Source of the DNA: Gemmatimonadaceae bacterium
GTDB taxonomy: Bacteria; Gemmatimonadota; Gemmatimonadetes; Gemmatimonadales; Gemmatimonadaceae
Assembly: GCA_025453855.1 (NCBI GenBank)
Contig: JALOPO010000055.1
Span: 1-9,557 of the forward strand
Length of the DNA: 9,557 bases
Reading direction: 5' to 3'
Below are positions 1 through 5,761 of the stretch, one piece after another (position 1 is the first letter of the stretch; each line of letters begins with the position of its first letter). Under the pieces are notes generated by a model. The model did not search any database and was not told where the DNA came from. It worked only from the letters and a program-made list of their open reading frames with translations. Both the position numbers and the translations under genes were made by a program.

Positions 1-1
1 C

Positions 2-88
2 GACGAGAAGCTCACCGCGCTCGCCGAGGACGAGGTGAACACGGTGGCGGTGATGGCGGGGAACGGCGGCGCGCAGCGCAACGCCTGA
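2..88 (+). CDS. C-terminal tail of an unidentified protein (partial)
   Basis: The window opens inside a plus-strand reading frame that gives 28 residues and then TGA at 86-88. The visible end reads DEKLTALAEDEVNTVAV and finishes GGAQRNA. Third codon positions are almost all G or C, as in the real genes here, and a terminator-like hairpin follows 12 bases after the stop, so this is very probably the end of a genuine gene. The acidic, helical-looking stretch followed by a Gly/Ala/Asn tail is not enough to assign a family. I do not recognise it. Confidence 0.55.
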   Translation, partial: DEKLTALAEDEVNTVAVMAGNGGAQRNA

Positions 89-100
89 CCCGACGCGCGG

Positions 101-134
101 GATGCCGGGTGCGCGACGGTGCGTGCCCGGCGTC
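101..134 (+). terminator. Hairpin terminator after the partial upstream gene
   Basis: The arms 101-114 and 121-134 can pair over 14 positions, with two G-U wobbles and one mismatch, around a 6-base loop. They are followed by a pyrimidine-rich run (TTTCGTCCTTCCTT) at 135-148. It lies 12 bases after the stop at 88 and before the BON gene, which suits an intrinsic terminator. It also argues against the GTG at 119 as a start codon, because that codon lies inside the hairpin. Confidence 0.6.
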
Positions 135-181
135 TTTCGTCCTTCCTTCACCGGGCTCGCCGCGCGAGCCACGAGCTGCCG

Positions 182-682
182 ATGCCGGACCGCTCCGGAG
201 CGCCCGCCCCTGACGACTTCGACGCCGCACGCGGTGCCGCGCCGGCCACGACGCAGAACGCACCGGCACGCGCGCAGGGGTGGGAGCACGCCAACAACCC
301 GTCGTTCCCGACCGCCGGCGGCGCCGCACCGGCCGATGCCGGGATCGTCGACGAGCGCGACCTGCAGCGCGCGTCGCGCGAGTCGCTGCTCGATGGCACG
401 GGAGATACGACCTATGCGCAGGACGGCGCAGCCGAGGCTCGCCGTGACGCGACGGCGGCACCTGCCGACGCACGCCTTCTCGACGAGATCCATCGTCGCC
501 TCGTGGGGCACCGGTGGCTCGACTCGCACGACGTGGAGATCGCGGTGCACGACGGTGTGGTCAGCATCACCGGCCGGATCGCCACGCGCACCATGCGCCG
601 CGAGCTCGAGGACACCTGTCATGCGATCCCGGGTGTGCGCGACGTGATGATGCACGTGCGTCTCGACGATGCGGTGGCCTGA
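182..682 (+). CDS. BON-domain protein
   Basis: This 166-aa protein has two parts. Residues 1 to about 95 are Ala-, Asp- and Pro-rich and look disordered. Residues about 98-163 form a single BON domain: LLDEIHRRLVGHRWLDSHDV, then the strand-turn motif VHDGVVSITGRI, then a helix and a final strand PGVRDVMMHVRLD. BON domains are small alpha-beta modules thought to bind phospholipid or other surfaces, and in OsmY-type proteins they act in envelope stress. There is no signal peptide or membrane helix, so it may be cytoplasmic, or the true start may differ. ATG 182 is preferred to the in-frame GTG at 119, which lies in a terminator stem. No strong Shine-Dalgarno is visible, and a small 6-bp hairpin (154-170) sits just upstream. 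The next gene starts one base after the stop, suggesting co-transcription. Confidence 0.75.
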   Translation: MPDRSGAPAPDDFDAARGAAPATTQNAPARAQGWEHANNPSFPTAGGAAPADAGIVDERDLQRASRESLLDGTGDTTYAQDGAAEARRDATAAPADARLLDEIHRRLVGHRWLDSHDVEIAVHDGVVSITGRIATRTMRRELEDTCHAIPGVRDVMMHVRLDDAVA

Positions 683-683
683 G

Positions 684-887
684 ATGGACACGCCTGCACG
701 ACCGCGCGGCCTCGACACCGCCCTGCTGCGGCTCGCGCACGATGCGGCGGAACGCCGCCTGCGCCTCGCGACACTGGGCGATCGCGACCTGACGCAGCCG
801 GCGTCGCCCGCCCGGCGTCGGTCGGCGGAACGGGTCGCACGGCTCCTGGCCGAGCGCGCCCGGCGCGAGCCGCCGGCCGAACGCTGA
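684..887 (+). CDS. Small basic hypothetical protein
   Basis: This 67-aa frame begins with ATG one base after the TGA of the BON gene and ends at TGA 885-887. The product is strongly basic and Ala/Arg-rich, with two likely amphipathic helices (around LLRLAHDAAERRLRLATLG and SAERVARLLAERARRE). It has no membrane segment and no cysteines. Nearly all codons end in G or C, and the tight spacing suggests translational coupling to the BON gene. I recognise no family. It could be a nucleic-acid-binding or regulatory peptide, but that is a guess. Arg-rich frames arise easily by chance in DNA of this composition, so it is only moderately supported. Confidence 0.5.
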   Translation: MDTPARPRGLDTALLRLAHDAAERRLRLATLGDRDLTQPASPARRRSAERVARLLAERARREPPAER

Positions 888-918
888 CAGTCGCCCGATC
901 GTGCCACGCACGAATGCA

Positions 919-957
919 CCACGCCCCCGCCGCGCCTCGTGCGCAGCGGGGGCGTGG
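919..957. terminator. Bidirectional hairpin between convergent genes
   Basis: There is a perfect 12-bp inverted repeat, 919-930 against 946-957 (arm CCACGCCCCCGC). The 15-base loop can add a further GCGC/GCGC pairing at 932-935 and 941-944. It lies 31 bases after the small basic gene and 19 bases beyond the end of the oppositely oriented DUF1328 frame, exactly between two convergent units. Neither side has a T-tract, so it may act by hairpin strength alone or with Rho. Confidence 0.6.
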
Positions 958-976
958 CGACATCACCGCGCGTCGG

Positions 977-1150
977 TCACACGCTCGACACCGATCGCGC
1001 GCCACGCGTGAAGAGCGAGACCACGAAGAGCACGAGGAAGACGAAGAACAGGATCTTCGCGATGCCGGCCAGGCCGGCTGCCATCCCGCCGAAGCCGAGT
1101 ACGCCGGCGATGAGGGCGAGGACGAAGAAGATGATCGAGAAGCGCAGCAT
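977..1150 (-). CDS. DUF1328 / YtjA-family (UPF0391) small membrane protein
   Basis: This 57-aa protein starts MLRFSIIFFVLALIAGVLGF, continues GGMAAGLAGIAKILFFVFLV and ends in a short basic tail. This is the classic DUF1328 pattern: two hydrophobic helices (about residues 3-23 and 29-47) joined by a Gly/Ala-rich turn, at the usual family length of 50-60 aa. The family has no firmly known biochemical role; members are inner-membrane proteins often found with stress-response genes. The ATG (complement of 1148-1150) has a GGGAG Shine-Dalgarno seven bases upstream, which supports independent translation. Oddly, the same frame is open upstream through the whole ThrE-like gene, so the protein is also the possible C-terminal part (residues 469-525) of a fused product. 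I consider the separate small gene more likely. Confidence 0.85.
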   Translation of the reverse strand: MLRFSIIFFVLALIAGVLGFGGMAAGLAGIAKILFFVFLVLFVVSLFTRGARSVSSV

Positions 1151-2554
1151 GAGGAGGCTCCCAGTGAGTGGATGTCCATCAACCGGGCCACTTCCGTGCC
1201 ACGATCCCCCCCTGATGCGTCGACCGATCAGCGCCAGTTGCGCGAGACGCTCCACTCCGCCGTGCGCGACAGCTCGGTGTCGGGCGTGCGTCGGCGGCGG
1301 AGCACCGCGGCGGTCCGAGAAGGCCGCCGCCACGCCACCCATCACCTCGCGACTCTGCAGGCTCGTGATGCTTCGCAAGCCGATGCTCCCGGGGACGAGG
1401 ATCAGGAGCCCCGGAGTGATCGTCACGATCGGCGTCGTGTCACGCAGGCGGGCGACGAGCGTCGAGCCGGCGCTCACCACCAGCGCGCCGAGGAAGGCCG
1501 CCAGCTCGTCGCCGAGCAGCGGTGACGCCCCCTGCGTGGTGAGGAAGGCGGCCAGCGCCGCGGCGATGATCCAGGGCGTGTCGCGCCACGTCGCCTGCAG
1601 GAGCACGGTGAAGCACGTCGCGGCAAGCACCACGCCGGCCAGCGTGAGCCCGGTCGGGAGCGGCGGTGACGCGTGGGTCCAGCGCACGCCATGCTCGACG
1701 AGCCACGTGCCGAGCCCCCCGCCCAGCTGCGACCCGAGCGCCACGCCGAAGCCGAGGCCGAGGAAGGTCACCAGCGCGCCGCTGAGCCGCGCCGTGCCGC
1801 TCGCGAGGTGACGCGTGGAGAGCTCGATGATCCCGGTCGTGAACTGCATGCCGGGGAGCAGCACGACCAGTCCGGCGATCGTCGTCGTGTATGCCGCATC
1901 GCTGTCGAGCACCCGGGCGAGGGCGAAGGCGAGCGTGCTCACCACCGTGGCCGTCACCGGCTCGGCCACGTCCTGCAGCCCGCGCACGCGCGCGCCCCGC
2001 AGCACGAGCACCCCGCTCACGAAGCCGAGCAGCGCCGCCGTCGCCATGTCGAGCACCCGGACGCCGCGCAGCACCGCGATCCCGACGCTCATGGCCACGA
2101 ACGCCACCAGCACCTGCCACTCCGACCAGCGCGGTGGCTCGGCCAGCAGCGCGTCGATCTGCGCGCTCCCGGTCACCGGGTCGAGCCTCCCCGCCAGCAC
2201 GTCGCGCGCGATGCGGTCGAGCCGGGCGAGGTGGCCCAGGTTGGTGGAGCCCGGCTCGATGCGGAGCAGGTGCACGTGCTGCTTCGCCTGCGGCCCGAAG
2301 CCGGCCATGAGCGAGGTCGGCGTGCTGAAGAACTGCGCCTCCAGGCCGAGCCGCAGCGAGACGTCGTGCAGCACCGCCTCCAGCCGGTGGGCGGCGAAGC
2401 CGTGCGCATGCAGCGCGGTGCCGAGCTGCAGCACGAAGGCGGTCGCCGCCGCCTCGTGCGCGGCCGGCGTCGTGGCCTGCACCGCCGATTCGGCCACGGC
2501 GGAGAGCGCGGGCGCGTCGAGTGGCGTGGTCGGCGTCTGGCGTGCGGCGGGCAT
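977..2554 (-). CDS. ThrE-type threonine/serine exporter, frame open into DUF1328
   Basis: From ATG 2554 the frame gives 525 residues. Residues about 35-275 match the DUF1212 (ThrE N-terminal) pattern: FVLQLGTALHAHGFAAHRLE, QFFSTPTSLMAGFG, HLLRIEPGSTNLGHLARLD, then helices with SGVLVLRGARV, GLVVLLPGMQFTTGI and STRHLASGTARL. Residues about 300-410 match DUF3815/ThrE_2: WRDTPWIIAAALAAFLTTQG, then VTITPGLLILVPGSIGLRS. Proteins of this kind export threonine and serine across the inner membrane, driven by ion gradients. About nine to ten helices are visible. The last helix expected after GGVAAAF (residue 412) is missing: residues 413-468 are hydrophilic and resemble no family, and the frame then enters the DUF1328 gene. 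The recognisable ThrE part spans about 1317-2554. A +1 shift near 1320 would lead to a TGA at 1228-1230. The start lacks a clear Shine-Dalgarno; ATG 2614 is an alternative. Confidence 0.75.
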   Translation of the reverse strand: MPAARQTPTTPLDAPALSAVAESAVQATTPAAHEAAATAFVLQLGTALHAHGFAAHRLEAVLHDVSLRLGLEAQFFSTPTSLMAGFGPQAKQHVHLLRIEPGSTNLGHLARLDRIARDVLAGRLDPVTGSAQIDALLAEPPRWSEWQVLVAFVAMSVGIAVLRGVRVLDMATAALLGFVSGVLVLRGARVRGLQDVAEPVTATVVSTLAFALARVLDSDAAYTTTIAGLVVLLPGMQFTTGIIELSTRHLASGTARLSGALVTFLGLGFGVALGSQLGGGLGTWLVEHGVRWTHASPPLPTGLTLAGVVLAATCFTVLLQATWRDTPWIIAAALAAFLTTQGASPLLGDELAAFLGALVVSAGSTLVARLRDTTPIVTITPGLLILVPGSIGLRSITSLQSREVMGGVAAAFSDRRGAPPPTHARHRAVAHGGVERLAQLALIGRRIRGGSWHGSGPVDGHPLTGSLLMLRFSIIFFVLALIAGVLGFGGMAAGLAGIAKILFFVFLVLFVVSLFTRGARSVSSV

Positions 2555-2711
2555 GGCGGGGAGTGTACCGACACGCGGCGGGCGGGGCGAGCATCGGGGT
2601 CGTCCGTGACGCATGGCGATGCCGCGTGCGCACGACACGCCACCCGCGCGAACGATGATGCGCGACGGCATGCGACCGTATCGTGACGTCCGCCGACGGG
2701 TACGATGCGGC
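2555..2711. promoter_or_regulatory. Divergent intergenic region with possible promoters
   Basis: These 157 bases separate the minus-strand ThrE-like gene from the plus-strand hypothetical/two-component unit, so they should hold at least two promoters. No convincing -35/-10 pair is visible. Read on the minus strand, GTC(A/G) followed by C or G occurs at 2697, 2687, 2676 and 2666, a spacing of 10, 11 and 10 bases. This faintly recalls OmpR-family half-sites and would suit autoregulation, but the match is weak in DNA this rich in GC. Confidence 0.25.
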
Positions 2712-3092
2712 ATGCCCGTGCACGCCGTCGGACCGCCAGGCACTCAGCGCGCGCCGCTCCTCGCGGTGCGGGCCGTGCTCCGCGCGGTGGTGCGCGATCC
2801 GGCGCTCCCGATCGTCGTGCGGAGCGCCGCGCCCATCGAGGCCGCGGCCCTCGTCCGCGCGTGGGTCGCCGACGTCGCCGCGGCGCGTCCGGTGGAGGTG
2901 GTGGCCAGCGACGGGTGCGCGCTGGTGGCGCGCCGCGCACCGGGGCCGCACGCACCGATCCTCGTGGTCGCACCGGGTGCGGCGATCGCGCGTCTGCGCC
3001 CCCCGCACGCGCGCGGCTGGTGCCGACTCGACCTCCCCGCGCGCCTGCCCCCTGTCGAGAGGCGCGGCGATGCGACCACCTTTGGCGCATGA
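2712..3092 (+). CDS. Hypothetical protein upstream of the two-component pair
   Basis: This 126-aa protein starts at ATG 2712 and stops at TGA 3090-3092. Third codon positions are overwhelmingly G or C along its length, which supports real coding. It is Ala/Val/Arg/Pro-rich, with no signal peptide or membrane helix. Strands such as LPIVVRSAA and APILVVAPGAA alternate with helices such as EAAALVRAWVADV, giving an alpha-beta look. The end, CRLDLPARLPPVERRGD, loosely resembles the RLN..P.RLPPLRER.ED segment of NtrC-type sigma-54 activator ATPases, and LPIVVRSAAPIEAAALVRAW has the rhythm of their Walker A region without the GxxGxGK residues. It may therefore be a degenerate, very short relative, but I would not assign it. 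It lies 58 bases before the response regulator gene on the same strand and may be co-transcribed with it. Confidence 0.6.
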   Translation: MPVHAVGPPGTQRAPLLAVRAVLRAVVRDPALPIVVRSAAPIEAAALVRAWVADVAAARPVEVVASDGCALVARRAPGPHAPILVVAPGAAIARLRPPHARGWCRLDLPARLPPVERRGDATTFGA

Positions 3093-3150
3093 TCGCCCCC
3101 CGATCCGCCCCGCTCGCGCGCAGCCGCACGGCGCGCCCGCCCCGCCGCTG

Positions 3151-3822
3151 ATGCGTATCCTCGTCATCGAGGACGATCCCACCGTCGGCCAGTTCGTGAA
3201 GCGGGGGCTCGAGGAACAGCAGTTCACCGTCGACCTCGAGACCGACGGCGACGCCGGTGAGCGCCGGGCCGGCGCCGGCGACACGTACGACGTCGTCGTC
3301 CTCGACATGCGCCTCCCCGGCAAGGACGGGCTGGCGGTGCTGCGCGGGCTGCGCGCGCGCGGCTTCCAGCGCCCGGTGCTCGTCCTCACCGCGCAGGACG
3401 CCGTGGACGCCAAGGTGCAGACGCTGCGGGCCGGCGCCGACGACTACGTCACCAAGCCGTTCGCCTTCGAGGAGCTGCTCGCGCGCATCGAGGCACTCGC
3501 CCGGCGCCCGCGCCAGATGTCGGCGCGCCGGCTGCGCGTCGCCGATCTCGAGCTCGACCTCGACACGCGCGAGGTGTCGCGCGGTGGCGTCCCGATCGAG
3601 CTCACGCCCAAGGAGTTCAAGGTCCTCGAGTACCTCATGCGCCACCCCGGGCGCGTGATGAGCCGCACGCTCATCACCGAGTACGCGTGGGGGTACCACT
3701 TCGACCCCGGCACCAACATCGTCGACGTGGTCATCACCCACCTGCGCAAGAAGGTCGACGCGGCGCATGCGCGGAAGCTGATCGGCACCGTGCGCGGCGT
3801 CGGCTACGTGGTCAAGGAGTGA
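3151..3822 (+). CDS. OmpR/PhoB-family response regulator
   Basis: This 223-aa protein has the standard two-domain layout. The receiver domain (1 to about 118) shows the acidic pair D9-D10, the phosphoacceptor D52 in VVVLDMRLPG, the switch residue T80 in VLVLTAQD, and K102 in DYVTKPF. A short linker leads to a winged-helix DNA-binding domain (about 127-222) with ELTPKEFKVLEYLMRHPGRV, the recognition-helix region NIVDVVITHLRKKVD, and the wing TVRGVGYVV. When phosphorylated by its kinase, such a protein dimerises and binds direct repeats about 11 bp apart. ATG 3151 starts exactly at the canonical MRILVIEDD; no Shine-Dalgarno is evident before it. The kinase gene follows after four bases, so the two form an operon. 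An 11-bp repeat array downstream of the kinase gene is a candidate target. The subtype (CopR/CusR/QseB-like) cannot be fixed from sequence alone. Confidence 0.95.
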   Translation: MRILVIEDDPTVGQFVKRGLEEQQFTVDLETDGDAGERRAGAGDTYDVVVLDMRLPGKDGLAVLRGLRARGFQRPVLVLTAQDAVDAKVQTLRAGADDYVTKPFAFEELLARIEALARRPRQMSARRLRVADLELDLDTREVSRGGVPIELTPKEFKVLEYLMRHPGRVMSRTLITEYAWGYHFDPGTNIVDVVITHLRKKVDAAHARKLIGTVRGVGYVVKE

Positions 3823-3826
3823 ACTG

Positions 3827-5479
3827 ATGCTCCGCTCCGTCCGCGCGCGCCTCACGCTCTGGTTCCTCGCCGCCTTCGCGGCGGGGCTGGCGCTGTTCGC
3901 GCTCGCGGTCTGGCAGGGGCACCGCACCGCCCAGCTGCGCGAGCTGCGCCGCTACGTCGTCACGCAGGCCGACCTCGCGCTGCGCATCATCTACCAGGCC
4001 GAGGAGAAGGGGCCGGTGACGGTCGTCCGCGACTCGCTGGTCGGGCCGCAGGTCACCCCGGAGCTCGCCAACGCGCTCGAGGTGCTGAACGACTACGTGA
4101 TCGTGCTCGACACCACCGGGCGCGCGCTCTACGTCAGCGAGCGCGCGCGCGCGATGGGCGCCGACGACTTCGCCTGGCTCGTGCAGGCCGCGCTCACCCT
4201 CGATCCCGGGCCGAGCGCGGTGCTCCTCACCTATCCCGGCGGCAAGGACGAGATCTTCCTCGCCGCGCGCGACGAGGACGACCCGCGCACGCCGATCGCG
4301 CGCGTCGTCGCCGGCAGCTCGACGGAGCTGGTGCAGGAGGTCTGGCGCGACACGCTCCGGCGCATGCTCGTCGCCGGCGCGGTGGTGCTCGTCCTTGGCG
4401 CGCTCGCCGCCTGGGGGATCGCGGCCGCCGGCGTGCGCCCCATCGGCGACATCATCGCCACCCTCGGCGCGATCACCGACGGGCGCTCGCTCCACAAGCG
4501 CCTCGGCGGCGCCGACGAGAAGGGCGACGAGCTCGCGCGGCTGGCGGCCACCGTGAACGAGATGATCGGGCGCCTCGAGACGAGCTTCGGCGGCCTCCGT
4601 CGCTTCACCGCCGACGCCAGTCACGAGCTCAAGACGCCGCTCACCGTGCTCCGCGCCAGCATCGAGCGCGCGATGACGGCGCCGCGCGGCTCCACCGAGC
4701 AGCTCCAGTCGCTCGAGGAGGCGCTGCACGAGGTGGCGCGCATGACCGATCTCGTGAACGGCCTCCTCACGCTCGCCCGCGCCGACGAGGGTCGCTTCGA
4801 CCTCGTGCGCGACGTCGTCCTGCTCGACGCCGTGGTGCGCGACGTGGCCGAGACGGCGCAGATCCTCGGCGAACCCGCCTCGCTCGAGGTGGTCGTCGCC
4901 GAGTGCCAGCCGGTGACCGTCGAGGGCGACGCGACGCGGCTGCGCCAGCTGCTGCTCAACCTCGTCACGAACGCCATCAAGTACACCCCCGCCGGTGGGC
5001 GCGTGACGCTCTCGCTGGTGGAGGAGGAGGGGAGCGCGGTGATCACGGTGCGCGACACCGGGATCGGCATCGCCGCCGCCGACCTCCCGTTCATCTTCGA
5101 TCGCTTCTGGCGCGCCGATCGGTCGCGATCGCGAGCCAGTGGTCGCAGCGGGACGGGGCTCGGCCTCGCGATCAGCCAGTACATCGCGCAGGCGCACGGC
5201 GGGTCGCTCACCGCGCGCAGCCGGCTCAGTCGCGGCTCCACGTTCACGCTCCTCCTCCCCGGCGCACTGCTCCGCGAGACGCAGCGCGATGCGGCCACCG
5301 ACGCGGCGGCGCCGTGGCCGCCCGACAGGCGCGACGCGATCGCGAGCGAGGGGCGCCCGGGCAGCGCGCACCCGGATGCGGGCGATGCACGCGCGGACGC
5401 GCAGGAGCAGTCCGGCGCCGCGTCGCGCGCGGGCGAGGCGCCGGCCCACACCGATCCGGTCTCGACGCCGCTGCCCTGA
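3827..5479 (+). CDS. Membrane sensor histidine kinase
   Basis: The protein has 550 aa. The first membrane helix is about residues 11-30 and the second about 180-202, enclosing a periplasmic sensor domain of about 150 residues with no recognised ligand motif. A HAMP linker (about 203-255) follows. The HisKA helix carries the phosphorylated histidine H266 in ASHELKTPLTVLRASIE. The ATPase domain shows the N box LLNLVTNAIKYTP (378-388), the G1 box RDTGIGIAAADLPFIFDRFW and the G2 box GTGLGLAIS. The AAGGAG Shine-Dalgarno, seven bases before ATG 3827, lies within the last codons of the regulator gene, so the pair is translated in step. Unusually, about 70 residues after the catalytic domain (481-550) are Ala/Asp/Arg/Pro-rich and look disordered. 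The signal is unknown; closeness to the tonB genes hints at metal or nutrient status. Confidence 0.95.
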   Translation: MLRSVRARLTLWFLAAFAAGLALFALAVWQGHRTAQLRELRRYVVTQADLALRIIYQAEEKGPVTVVRDSLVGPQVTPELANALEVLNDYVIVLDTTGRALYVSERARAMGADDFAWLVQAALTLDPGPSAVLLTYPGGKDEIFLAARDEDDPRTPIARVVAGSSTELVQEVWRDTLRRMLVAGAVVLVLGALAAWGIAAAGVRPIGDIIATLGAITDGRSLHKRLGGADEKGDELARLAATVNEMIGRLETSFGGLRRFTADASHELKTPLTVLRASIERAMTAPRGSTEQLQSLEEALHEVARMTDLVNGLLTLARADEGRFDLVRDVVLLDAVVRDVAETAQILGEPASLEVVVAECQPVTVEGDATRLRQLLLNLVTNAIKYTPAGGRVTLSLVEEEGSAVITVRDTGIGIAAADLPFIFDRFWRADRSRSRASGRSGTGLGLAISQYIAQAHGGSLTARSRLSRGSTFTLLLPGALLRETQRDAATDAAAPWPPDRRDAIASEGRPGSAHPDAGDARADAQEQSGAASRAGEAPAHTDPVSTPLP

Positions 5480-5489
5480 CCGCGGGGCA

Positions 5490-5514
5490 GCGACGCGCGC
5501 GGGCCGCGCGTCGC
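5490..5514 (+). terminator. Hairpin after the kinase gene
   Basis: A perfect 10-bp stem (5490-5499 with 5505-5514, arm GCGACGCGCG) encloses a 5-base loop. It starts 11 bases after the kinase stop at 5479. No T-tract follows. Its position fits the end of the two-component operon and separates it from the tonB gene beyond. Confidence 0.5.
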
Positions 5515-5562
5515 GCACGTCGAGCGATGGCGTACGCGGGGCCGAGGTGCGGGCGACGCGCG

Positions 5563-5672
5563 TCATCCAGTCGCAATGCGCGCGTCATCGCCCCCTCATC
5601 CGGGCGCAGGCGCGGCGTCATGCGGCGTGCATCGACTCCTCATGCAACGGTCAGCGAGCCTTCATCCGCCGT
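5563..5672 (+). promoter_or_regulatory. Ten-unit 11-bp direct-repeat array, likely OmpR/PhoB-type operator
   Basis: Ten consecutive 11-base units begin at 5563, 5574, 5585, 5596, 5607, 5618, 5629, 5640, 5651 and 5662. Six begin exactly with TCAT (5563, 5585, 5596, 5618, 5640, 5662). Three of the other four differ from TCAT at one or two positions (CAAT, GCAT, TCAG); the unit at 5607 (CAGG) is a poor match. A TCAC at 5684 keeps the same phase after one skipped unit. After the tetramer most units continue with a C/G-rich 7-base tail. Every TCAT in the intergenic region falls in this one phase. PhoB and OmpR relatives bind head-to-tail half-sites 11 bp apart, and the PhoB half-site contains TGTCA. 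The array ends about 90 bases before the tonB-family gene and is probably its control region. Which regulator binds is inference. A possible -10 (TAAACG, 5672) is weak. Confidence 0.6.
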
Positions 5673-5761
5673 AAACGGTGGCCTCACGTGTCGGGTGCAG
5701 CGTGCAGGTGCGCACGGGCAGCCGCTCGTGCCCCACCTCACCCGCATCCGGAGGGATGGCC

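Noticed and set aside
119..181. GTG at 119 as the start of the BON protein
   Set aside because: It lies in the stem of a terminator-like hairpin and adds only Arg-rich residues; ATG 182 is the more natural start.
1673..2686. Plus-strand open frame opposite the exporter gene
   Set aside because: It is His/Arg/Glu/Ala-rich and antisense to a recognisable ThrE-type membrane protein; it lacks domains and a ribosome site.
1440..3413. Minus-strand open frame of 657 codons across the exporter and regulator genes
   Set aside because: It crosses three well-supported genes on both strands and reads as Arg/Ala/Gly-rich low complexity without any family signature, so it is a shadow of the true frames.
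3812..5566. Long minus-strand open frame (584 codons) opposite the kinase gene
   Set aside because: It mirrors the codon structure of the kinase gene in GC-rich DNA, is highly Arg/Glu/Ala-biased, shows no domain, and lies antisense to a gene with every kinase motif.
5563..5672. CRISPR array as the explanation of the periodic repeats
   Set aside because: The unit is only 11 bp with a 4-base core and no long conserved repeat or unique spacer, and no cas gene is nearby; direct operator half-sites fit better.
5756..5761. ATG at 5756 as the start of the first TonB
   Set aside because: The GGAGG site ends immediately before it, leaving no spacing, while ATG 5762 has seven bases and matches the start of the paralogue.
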